From Turritopsis dohrnii (lineage: Eukaryota; Cnidaria; Hydrozoa; Anthoathecata; Oceaniidae), in the NCBI GenBank assembly GCA_027922465.2, contig BQMF02000303.1:186001-250000 (forward strand): a stretch of 64,000 nucleotides of DNA, written 5' to 3'. The notes beneath the pieces were generated by a model. The model saw nothing but the letters and a program-made list of their open reading frames with translations. It did no database searches and had not been told where the DNA came from. The position numbers and the translations under genes are program-made. Below are positions 54,021-64,000 of this stretch, one piece after another (the stretch's first letter is position 1; the number at the start of each line of letters is the position of its first letter).

Positions 54021-56118
54021 CATAATGTTACAGCGGATTAGTCTAAATTTAAGTACAATTCACAATGTTCAATCATAAGGTTGCTGAAACATCTACGCTT
54101 TTGTGTAACGATGAACTTTATTACAAGGTTATTTTAAGTATTGGGGACCAGCTTTCTGAGCAACAGTATATTTGAAGGCGACTTCATCGTTCAAATGGAA
54201 GTTGCATCAGGTAGTTGGAAAAGTATAACACAACCAAACAATATCTGCCAGATTGTGTCACTGTTATGTTGAAAAAAGAATATCGATTTTTCGTAAGTTC
54301 TTCATAGGGCTTGCTTCGTGCAAGCAGATAGTGGAATAAAAGCCCCTCCCCCACCCCCATGTTTTCATGAAATTGTTCTTTTAATGAGGCACAAAAACCA
54401 CGTAATAAGATGTGGAGAAATTCCTTACTTCTCAACTCAACTCTTTATTTAATTTCTTACCTGTCACGTCTTTTGATGACAATTACGTGCAACTGTATGT
54501 AGCCGGTATGCCAATTGAAGTTTGAATGTTATCCAGGAAAGTTGGAAGCAGCTATCAAATAAATTCCAAAACATTTAACAAAAATCCAATCTCCTTTTCA
54601 GTTATTATTGATATTTTGCCACCTCACTCTTCCACTTTTTCTTGGATGCTTGTTGTTTTTATTCCAACTTGCATCAGTGTTGCCATATTTTTTGATTGGT
54701 TCCTTCATAAACGATTTTGCGGAATTTTAAGTTTCAGTTGATAACGGGTGCATTCTGAATTATCTACGCACACAAACACAGACTTCTTTTTTATTTTAAA
54801 ACTTAAGTCAAATCGCCAAAATCGTGCAGATTTTCAGAATTCCCAAAGGCAATACAGCCCAACATATCATTCAAATACTGACAGTAAAATGTTTCAAAAA
54901 AACATCAATTCACTTCGTGTGTAGAATATTGACTATATAAAAAGTAAACAAGATCGAGTATTATCTTTTCGATCTCAAGTGATAACGAAGGTTGTGTCAC
55001 GAATACAAAATCGCTAGCTAACAAATATATCTCAACTATGGACATCACCTAGTAATATCTCTCGGAGAGTTCCAATGTCGAGTTTAAGGACGAAGTGTCG
55101 CAAATTTTCGTTTCTTTCTTGTCTTTAACCTTTGGTGCTGTGCAAAACAACACAAAACAAACTGCATGAAAAACTCACGGAATCCGAATGCTTGTACGCG
55201 TTAAAATATTTTGACCGGAAACTACGCATTTCTTTTCATGAAATACGCCACAACAAACAATGCCTCGAATTCAAACTGAATATTAATGATGTTTGCGCTG
55301 TTTGCAAAGAGAAACCACACCCCAGGGAAATTTTGTTTCACGAAATTCCTTTATTAAGGCTAAACACGTAATAGTCCACAAACTTAGAAACGAGGCGCTG
55401 TTTACAATGATTTAATTTAAGAGAAGATCTATTTGTTGAAAATCAATCACCATGCCTTTGTGCAGAAGTAGAAAAGTGCCAGAATGTTTTCGAATGGCAA
55501 ATACGATGCGGGTGGTGAGATGCTCACCAATGTTCCTTAATGAATATTCAGTTCTGGATGAAATATTTTTAACAAACCGTAAAGAAAGAAATAACAGCAA
55601 GAAACTAAACTGGGAGTAACTAAAGAGAAATGATCATTGTAAAATGCCATCATAGCTTGCGTCATTAGCTTCTTTTTACACACACCACACATCTAGTGAG
55701 CCAGTTCAACGTATATTGGAAATAAGGCTAAAAATACATTAAGACGTGTTATAACAAAGAAATACGAGAAGAAAAAAAATAACACATGGTTGAATATATC
55801 TTTGGAATTTGTTATTGTTATTCCAGCCACGTCACTAAATTTTAATTTGTGTGGCTTAAAATTCATCTACGTAAGGCGCACACCTTCGCAACGTAAATGA
55901 ATTTTTACGAATACGACATTGGATAAGATTTAATGTTGGATAATCGTGCTCGTTTCCCCCAATCCTGCTTGCTCTCACGACATAATGAGGACGGAGAACG
56001 ACAGAATGAAGCACTTGTCATGAAATCCAGTAAAAAAAGAGACAAAACTTTTCAATATAACTTTACAACCCAAAACATCGCGATCAGATTAATTACAATA
56101 ATTGACCAGTGGCCAATA
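54021..56118. other. Non-coding stretch downstream of the satellite
   Basis: No gene was recognised. The plus-strand frame at 55132-55371 (79 codons, ending in a CAVCKEKPHP stretch) and 54526-54741 lack supporting context. No inverted repeat was found. Confidence 0.4.
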
Positions 56119-56233
56119 TTATCAAAAATCACTGCAACGAAGTGCATTACTATTAAAATAGGTATACGTATTTGTCCGACTATCGATAAAAATGCACTCC
56201 TCCGCAGCGAATTTTCAATAATTTTGCGGGGTG
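56119..56233 (-). mobile_element. MITE family A, copy 8
   Basis: It carries AAAATCACTGCAACGAAGTG, GATAAAAATGCACTCCTCCG and AATTTTCAATAATTTTGCGG, a diverged copy of the family with decayed ends. Confidence 0.55.
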
Positions 56234-56750
56234 GGTGGTACGATAACATAAGCCAGTGTTGTTTTTTTGACTTGGCAAAAAGTGGTTCTTTAAAATTCCA
56301 AGAATTAGCTTTTTTGTTATAAAGTAGTCAATTTTAGAAATAATAGAAAAAATTTCAAATACTTTTAAGGTTTCCAGGAGCTGACAAGGAAGGGATATTC
56401 CAGAATCATCCAATTTCTAGTTTTCTCGATAAAAAAGTAACTGGTAAGATTTGTTTTTTTTCTTGTGACTAGTTTAACTTTTGGAAAGTTCAATTCTAGA
56501 ATTGAAATTTGAAGATCACTTTTGGATGAATAATTCCTTTAGAAATTTGACATGAAAAGTCAAAAATATAATTCACACACAATTTGACCGTTAACTTAGC
56601 CGAATGACCTCTGATAGTGGTGTAAAACGTGATTATAAGATAATCCAGAATGGGTGCGATCGCACCGCCCTCTGATTAAGCTTGCCCTTTTTTCTGACCA
56701 AGTAATATTTCATACGATATTCTTTTCACTAAAGTTATATAAATCATTAC

Positions 56751-56989
56751 TTTAAGGGCGGAAACTTTCGCGATTTTTGCCTTTTTTCGCGAAATTCAAA
56801 AAAAATTTCTTTATTCATTGTCATTCACGAAAGTTTTTTTCTCCCGAAAGTAAAGTTTTTGGAGGATTCGTGACAGTTTTATCAGTAAAATTTATTTTAA
56901 AACTGTCATTAGCGAAAGTTAAATTCGCGAAATTTCGCGATTTTCCATCCTTGCGAAACTTTCTGCCCTCGAAACTTTCTGCCCTTAAA
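56751..56989. mobile_element. TTTAAGGGC MITE
   Basis: The left end TTTAAGGGCGGAAACTTTCG pairs with the right end GAAACTTTCTGCCCTTAAAT. Internal TTTCGCGAAATTT and GCGAAAGT motifs repeat. TTAA lies at both termini, either as part of the TIR or as target duplication. The 81-codon frame inside is incidental. Confidence 0.75.
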
Positions 56990-57449
56990 TTAATTATTTG
57001 TCAACAAAGTTGCAAAAAATAGCTTTGTGCATTTGTTACTATGGCATGAAGTGTGCTATTGCTTTAATATTGCCCAAATTTGTGAAAAACGCACCTACCC
57101 TAAGTTTAACTCAGTTACGCCACTGTCGATTGTTTTGAAAACGGCTTTAATCGATGGAATATTTCCTTCTTTGAAAGCTCTTCATAATGACAAATTTTTG
57201 GTAATGTGGCAAATTATTTTTTATCAAAAACTCTACGCAAATCAATAACATTGTGAGCGTATTAGGACGTATGATTCCTAAGTTACAGTTTGTAATTTCT
57301 AGAAAAAGTGGAATATTTCATCCGAGAAAGCTCCATTTTATGTCTAACTTCATTTAAATGAAAGATGTAATAATTTGATAATATAATTTCTGAAAGTTAA
57401 GCTAGCTTAGGTCTGGTTAACTGGCTCTGGTCGGGCTGCCATCTCTAAT

Positions 57450-60080
57450 AGTTTGAGTCAGCGGCTACATCGGTACCATTTTAATTCGATCGCGTGTTCT
57501 AATAAGGCACGAGGTCGCCCACCATGTGGCCTTCTGCGTTTAGCATTCATTAAGTGCAGACATATTTGTGATTTTTTGATAAGTGTTATTTGGTTTACGG
57601 CGAAATACTCTGTTTATTCGCGTCCAGTTGCATTGCGGACGTGTTGACAAATACTTGTTTGCTTGTGTTGGCTGTTAGTGGTGGGGCGAAGAAACATCCT
57701 CACCCTTCATCATTATCCACGTCTGGGGCAGATATCGAGCCGACGCGGGAAACATTGGAACAAAGGGAGCAGGTTTCGGACGAGGCCTTGCAGTTTGCTT
57801 GTATGGAGGCACACCTAATGTAACTTGGTCCAGACAGCATCTGGTTAATAGTATAATTTCTATCGTGATTCACTCTGGCTGCTCTTCACAACAACGAATC
57901 TAGATATTAATGTAACGGCTGGCCCAAACACGGATACATTTACCAGCTTGTACCCTGTGGTGTGTGGTCATACTCTTAGTACCCGGACAGCGTCGACGAG
58001 TGGAAGCAACACTAGCCCAAATTCGACTGACTGCACTCGTTTTACCACGCCGATCACTGATGCTCGCGCTTCACTGGACAATGTTATCCCCAGATTGAGT
58101 ATTGTTGCGCAAGAAGTTCGATGATGCCTGGGGCAGATGTTTACAGCTCTGGGTTGCTCAACCAGTGCTATGAATATCTTTGCTAACCCTTCCACAACCA
58201 CATTTGCGCCTTTTTGTCTATGGCTTGTAGTGAGTGAATTTATTGCGGCACTGCCAGTCATTCCAAAAGCAACTCTAGATAATATCAGGAATGAAGAGAC
58301 TTCAATTTTGACAATTTGCTTCAAAACTACTTTCAGCTTCAACTGGTTGGTGGCGCTAGTCCGACTGTTCGGCTAATGCCAAAGAATCCAGGGAACCTGA
58401 AAATCGCACATTTCAACTCATGGATGGTAGCATGATCAAATTTCATGAGTGTGAACATTCGTTATTTACCTGACAGAACTCTCGAAGTGGTTAGATATCA
58501 GTCCTTGTTATGAAATTTTGCGGGCCAAGTGTTGCTCTCAGAGTGGCTTAATTATGACCGTATGTTTCGTTATCGCATAACGTAGAACCCATCTTTGTCT
58601 TGGGCTCGTTTTTTTTGCTGCACCCAACATCTCTGTTTTAATTGTCGTAGTTTTGGTCACTTCTTTTCAACGTTGGTGGATGTTCCAACTCGAGTTAATG
58701 TCGCTTCGAACATGTAGGCAGTGTTTGATTTAGGGGAAACCTCACATCATGTTGTTAAAGAAAGTATTCCGTCTGATCTTTTTTTTCCTTTACCTGACTC
58801 TGTCATGCTACCAGTGAACATCCATCGGAACTTCAGCGTGGCCACACTTCCAGGCCTTTCGTTCAACCTCCTTTTGATTCATTTCATTGTTTACCACTGG
58901 AGGCTGCTCCTAAGAAAGATGATACCTTTCGTATCATTCTCAATCTCTCATCGCTAAGAGGTTCTTCAGTTAACGAAGGCATTCCTCAGGAGCTATTTTC
59001 TGTTAAGTATACGGGTTTTACTGAGGCAGTTAACCTGGTGCGGCCTTTAGGTCCTGGTACATTCATGGCTAAATTGGATATTAAGCATTCCTTTACGTTT
59101 TGTCCAGTTCAACTATTTCATGGATCTGTTGCTATGGACTGTAGTTACAGTAGGAGGTATTCACTACATTTTGCATTATCTAGATAATGTTGCTTTGTGT
59201 GCCCCATCTGCCGAAGAATGTCAAAGTCATTTGGTTTCGGTTCAATCGTTGTTCTCTGAACTGAGGATTCCGTTAGCAGCAGATAAAACGGTTGGTCCTT
59301 CTCAATGTTATCATCTCTTGGCATAGAGATCGACGCATTGGCTTAAGTTGTCCATTTGCCACCAGATAAATTGACGAAATGATGAGCTTGTTAGCTATTT
59401 GGAAGAGTAAGAAAAGGTACACTAAGTGCTCTCTCATCCATTGTCATTTGCATCGAAAGTCGTCAAAGCGGGATGTATGTTTTTACAGAGACTTATCAAT
59501 CAATCTACTTCTATGTCCGACCTGAGTCATCATGTATCTTTGAATTCTGAAAGTCCCGCAGATATTCGGTGGTGGCTGAAATTCTTTTTGGAATGCCGTC
59601 TGTTTTATTCAGTCTGACGTGGTTTCATCAGCCGCAATTTTGTTATTTACGGCGTGATCAGCAGATTCTGTTCTTCGCGGATATTTCAGCCATTACATTT
59701 GTTTGTGACGACCATTATGCGTCTGGTTAGGAAGATTAAGTTTAAATATTTTAATGCAACATATTTCGGGTTATCACAACAGTGCTGCCGATGCTTTATC
59801 TCGTTTACAGGTGACTCGATTCTGACGTCTTCATCCCAGTTCTCTTGCTGAGCAATCCGTGCCACCGCCGCAAGACATTTGGACAATCTTGACTTAAGTA
59901 TCATCCATCTATTCAGCTACATACCATGTTGATCTACGCTCCTTTCAGTTATTTTATCAACAAGCACACGTGCCATTGTTGGTGGAGCGTCGGCCGCTGC
60001 ATCTGCTGGCGTTCCTGACAGCCAAATTCCAAATTCTTGGTAGATGGTTGAGCAATGCGTATTAAAGATATCTACACCTT
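57450..60080 (+). pseudogene. Decayed DIRS-type retroelement
   Basis: Pieces occur in the order expected for DIRS/Ngaro elements. A gag-like stretch comes first (57590-58700, broken). A reverse transcriptase follows (58895-59330) with DDTFRIILNLSSLRGSSVNE, FMAKLDIKHSFTFCPV and HYLDNVALCAPSAEECQ. RNase H-like ADIRWWLKFFLECR lies at 59560-59600. A tyrosine-recombinase end (59975-60075) has GASAAASAGVPDSQI then ILGRWLSNAY-like sequence split by frameshifts. The polymerase motif is YLDN, not YLDD, and several dozen codons before it are deleted. It is inactive. Confidence 0.82.
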
Positions 60081-61290
60081 AACGGTTTTTCTGTTCAGAC
60101 CTTATGTTTGGTGCTAACTTCTAATTCTCCCACAACCAGGGTGTGGGACTCCGCATTGAATGTTTCTGTTCCGTTTTTATCCAGGCCTTAGTTCGTTTGG
60201 GGAAATTTGGGGGGATATATCCACATAGATTTTTATCAGGTTAGAGTCAAGCGATGGTTGTTGCTGTTGACCACGCTTGTTCGGTTGTTGTTGACTATAA
60301 TTAATATCAAGACAGGTTTGAGTCAAGGCCAGTTGTTGTTGACTGGGCTTGTTCGATCATGGTATATCATCGGCGCGTCTAGGGTGTATCCCCTCTGTCC
60401 CTTTATTTGGTCAATATTGTCGTTTTATTGTGTCTTAACCATTTGTATTTCTAAACGCATACAGTTAAGGTGATTGATACAACTACGTTTTGAGGAATTT
60501 CTCCTGTAATAGGTAAATTCTAAAATGACTCTTTCAGTTAAAAATTGTAATAGAACTTCAGAGTCCTGGAGAGGTTTTAACAAAACAAAAGGTCCTAAAA
60601 CAGCTTTAACAGAATGTAACTTCACATTTCCAAATGTTTAAAATTGCAGAGCAACCTAAGAATTGAACTATCAAAGAAGTACTCAATTAAAACTTCTATA
60701 TGACTTCTTCCCAAAGAACTTCATTTTATCTACAAACTAATTACGAGAACAGATGTGCATCCGTTTTTTCACGCTTTCACTGTCTAAAATTTCAAATACA
60801 ACAGAAAAGTTACTCCAAGTTGTAAATTTACTCAAAGAAACAATGTCCCTGAAACCATTGCTGACATAAACATCGCATTCATTTTTCATCTTTAACATTG
60901 TATGTATTCTCCCAAACAGAAAGTACATTGATCTTTTGTCAGGTATATAGGATAATTCATGACCAGAAACAACATCTTCGCCATTAGAATACCATTACGT
61001 GAATTCGAATCGAATCAAATTTGAATTTCCAATTCGAAGCAATAACTGAAATTGAATATTATAAATAAATAAATCAAATAAGAAATTAAATAAGGTAACT
61101 ATACTAATAAAATTTACAATAAAATACAATGAATTATATATAATAAAATACAATATACAAGAAAATATACCACATCTTAGAGAAATTTTGTTATTAAGCG
61201 ATCGAGAGGAGCTTGTGATTTGTTGTTGCAAATCTTGTAAGTTTTGCAAGCAATTGAACGTTTGTAGTAAAAGTCTATATGCTTCCAGCG
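60081..61290. other. Non-coding stretch after the DIRS remnant
   Basis: A GGTTGTTGTTGACT-like block is repeated at about 60255-60360 and may be the 3' end of the retroelement. The rest is AT-rich without recognised features. Confidence 0.4.
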
Positions 61291-61299
61291 TGCTTGTTG

Positions 61300-61840
61300 G
61301 AGCACCAGATTGTTGGGTACCGCTTTTTTGATTTTCTTAATAAATTTGGCAGCTTTATGTGGATTTTGTTGATAGTTTCAATGTGAGTTGAATTACTCCA
61401 AATTAGGCTACCATGTAGAGCAGAAGGTAAAATATCTTGAAAGTAGATTTTTTTAGTGTGGCATTGGACATTGCTCTCATCTGATAGAGCTTCTTCACTT
61501 TAGCAGAGAACGATTTGCAGATCTCATTAACATGATCAATAGTGATTCCAAGACATTTAAAATGACTCACAAATTGTATTGATTTAAATTGCATGCAAAT
61601 TTGTTGCAGAAGACCTACAATATTGCTGTTGGATATCAATAGCAGTCTGCATTTTCCTGGATGTATGAAAAGTTTGATTTTTATGCAAAGTTTCAATTTT
61701 TTCGATCTTTATCTTCATTTTAGACATATCATCATCAATAGAATTTCCAACAGCAAAAGTCGTGGTGTCGTCAGCAAATAATTCAGGACCGTCATCAATC
61801 TTTCTTACAAGGGAATAGTTATTGATTTCCAATTAAGCAT
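61300..61840 (-). pseudogene. LINE reverse transcriptase fragment, distinct from 38 kb
   Basis: On the minus strand, LFADDTTTFAVGNSIDD carries the catalytic Asp pair. In another frame HPGKCRLLLISN, then FKCLGITIDHVNEICKSF follow, as expected downstream of the catalytic motif in non-LTR elements. The frame change shows decay. Sequence differs from the 38 kb copy, so it belongs to another clade. Confidence 0.85.
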
Positions 61841-62820
61841 TGCTCACATTACTACTTAAATGCGTTTCAGATATTGCAAGAACGTTGATCTTTGTTTGGC
61901 AGAGGAGTAATCGAATCTGTTCTATTTTGTTTAAAAGTCCATTTACATTTACATTTAAATAACATGTTCTTTTTACGGAATCACTGGGTTTATAAGTATA
62001 TATTATCTCATTTCAACGGAATTTTATGGATTGTTGGTCAGCGCCGCAAGGTAGCTGATCTTTCATTTCCCCGTGTCTGTCAGTCCCAGTCTGTGTGTAT
62101 AATGTTGCAGTTCTATACGCCCCAGTTATACGCCCGTAGTTACTAATTTCAAATTTTTTCAGTTCAAAATCAGACAGTTGAAAGCACAACGTTGATTTTT
62201 GGAAAATATATCACTTGTGTGTGACGAATAAATGTATTACAATACAAAAAGAGTTCTTTTCATTCGAATGAATAAGTAAATTATTTGTTTGAATGGGCCC
62301 TCCCTCTACCCTTTATATTAACGTAGTGCATTTTGGGAGCGAAATGCTGATCAAACTTATCAACAAGAACCAAACAGTCGAATTAGTTTTACAGATGCAA
62401 TTTGCAATTCAATACACTTTAATATAAGTTTATACTATTGTTATATATTAAATATCAAGACATTAGCAACCACGTATCCTAATTGGATGGGATAAAAATT
62501 TAGCAGGAAGAAAAACTCAGGCAAGTTGCATTAGTTATGTTTTCTTTTTCTTCAAAACATTATGTATTAAAGATAAGTGATAAGATGTTAGCTTACATAC
62601 CTTAAGGGAATACTAGGTGATTTTTACTGAATTATTTATTTTATTGTGTTCTTGTACTGTTAAACACTTCAATTTTGTGTAGCTTGAAATTTTGAATGAA
62701 CAAAAAGGTTATGTTGAAAGTTTCCATACCGCAAAACCAGATCTGAAAATACGGGTTTGAAATTGAAAAGTAAAGTTACTTTTTATGATAATTATCCAAG
62801 AATCATATATTATAAAAAAT
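61841..62820. other. Non-coding stretch
   Basis: No gene or element boundary was recognised. A small frame at 61892-62146 has no domain features. Confidence 0.4.
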
Positions 62821-62865
62821 CCTGTTACTACGTACAGTACCGTTCAGATGAAACTTTACATGTAT

Positions 62866-63492
62866 ATATATACAGTGTGTATCAAAATGTCTTATCCACC
62901 AACTTTCAAGACGCATATCTCATTAAATATCTGATAAAATATTGTGAATTTTATACCACAAGAAAGAGCCTTTCATGCTCTATCCGTTAATATAAAATGT
63001 TTGCCAAAATATTTGTTCTTCGAAAAGATATTGAAGAAAAATTCAACGTTTTGGCTCATTAAATTCTTAAAAGTCAATTAACTGACATGCTAATGACTGT
63101 TTAATGATGTAATAATCTTTTGTTGTGCTGATGAAACCTTTAGAAAGTTTTAAGTACAGCTTTGCGTATTAATTTCCCATAACAACTGATCTTAAAAATT
63201 TTAAATTAAAAGTTTTTACTGTGTGATGATATGTAATTTTTTTTATTGTGTTTACAAATGGCCTTCATTGTAAAATGAGTTAATTGACTTTTAAGAATTT
63301 AGTGAACCAAATCGTTGAGTTTTTCTTCAATACCTTTTCGAAGAACAAATATTTTAGCAAACATTTTATATTAACGGATAGAGCATGAAAAGCTCTTTCT
63401 CGTGATATAAAATTCACAATATTTTATCAGACATGTAATGAAATATACGCCTTGAAAGTTGGTGGATAAGACATTTTGATACACACTGTACA
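62866..63492. mobile_element. Long palindromic, TA-flanked element
   Basis: The left arm (62866-63090) starts TACAGTGTGTATCAAAATGT and pairs along about 220 bp with the right arm (63280-63492), ending ACATTTTGATACACACTGTA. Only about 190 bp of loop separates them. An outer inverted pair, ACAGTACCGTTCAGATGAAA at about 62837 with its counterpart at 63660-63705, suggests that the element lies inside another hairpin element. No coding frame is seen. Confidence 0.85.
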
Positions 63493-63709
63493 TGAAAACA
63501 CATGCATATTTTGTGATCGAACAAAAGAATGCACGTGAGTTTGATTATTAAAACATGCAGTTGGTATAACAATAAAAAATATTTAACTTCGTGTGATAAC
63601 AATGAACACATGAACATTCTTCGTGTAAACATGAGATGTTACATGAAGTCGTAAATCTCATGTACATGTAAAGTTTCATGTGAACGGTTACTGTACGGTT
63701 GTTTCTCCA

Positions 63710-64000
63710 CAGAGATCTAAATTTTTTTTGATATTTCAAGAAAAACACCGAATTCCCTTGTCAATTTTGGTCAAATCATAAGATGAAACTTTTCTTGGTA
63801 AATAAAGTTTCTTTTAAAAAAAGTGCAGTTTCTTATAAAAATAACCGAAGTTTGTTTTTTAAAAAATATCTATTATTTACGAATTACTGTCTCGGTAAGA
63901 GTAGGCATCATAGAATATTGGTATAGTGCGTTTCCGTTTATATATACCTACGATTTTTCGAGAGGTAAATGTTCGAACCCGTCAAGTCAATTTTGTTTTT
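63710..64000. other. Window end, nothing assigned
   Basis: AT-rich sequence without recognised features. GTTCGAACCCG near 63968 resembles a tRNA B box, but no A box or stem was found upstream. Confidence 0.4.

Noticed and set aside
63968..63978. GTTCGAACCCG, tRNA B-box-like
   Set aside because: No A box or cloverleaf stems lie upstream, so it is probably chance.

Overview
This window is nuclear DNA of a multicellular animal. It is AT-rich, its genes are broken into many short exons with GT/AG introns, and it holds DNA transposons, miniature inverted-repeat elements (MITEs), LINE and DIRS-type retroelement remains and satellite DNA. A ciliary transition-zone gene (RPGRIP1L type) and a collagen/SUEL-lectin matrix gene show a ciliated metazoan. 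The TE mix and the SUEL lectin would suit a cnidarian or another early-branching marine invertebrate, but I cannot fix the phylum from sequence alone.

Layout. 1-4.5 kb: old repeats, then a 2.4 kb THAP/DDE DNA transposon (2146-4514) with 22-bp terminal inverted repeats and an internally deleted transposase. 5.3-6.1 kb: one-exon ORF for a BTB-like protein with an FG-rich tail (+). 6.1-9.3 kb: non-coding, with a 4 x 58-bp tandem repeat and a broken coding remnant. 9.3-16.1 kb: a seven-exon secreted protein (+), rebuilt with every splice phase consistent: signal peptide, about 800 residues of acidic Ser-Gly repeats, a His-rich block, 30 collagen triplets, a SUEL/galactose-binding lectin domain and a polybasic C-terminus. 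16.2-18.5 kb: non-coding, with minisatellites and one dispersed repeat. 18.7-35.2 kb: an RPGRIP1L orthologue (-), 38 coding exons, 1265 codons, all phases consistent; its introns hold several MITEs. 36.8-37.3 kb: a complete, intronless UBE2W-type E2 gene (-). 37.7-40.2 kb: LINE fragments. 40.5-43.7 kb: a large inverted-repeat element. 45.7-54 kb: about 8 kb of degenerate minisatellite of roughly 46-50 bp units, re-amplified as a higher-order repeat of about 1151 bp and carrying a MITE and a tRNA-like SINE. 54-57 kb: non-coding with MITEs. 57.4-60.1 kb: a decayed DIRS-type retroelement. 61.3-61.9 kb: another LINE fragment. 62.8-63.7 kb: a long palindromic element.

The genes do not look like one functional cluster. 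UBE2W and RPGRIP1L lie on the same strand about 1.6 kb apart; the lectin-collagen gene converges on the 3' end of RPGRIP1L. The most novel items are the proteoglycan-like collagen-lectin protein and the higher-order satellite. All exon models were made by reading splice sites and phases by eye, with no transcript evidence.
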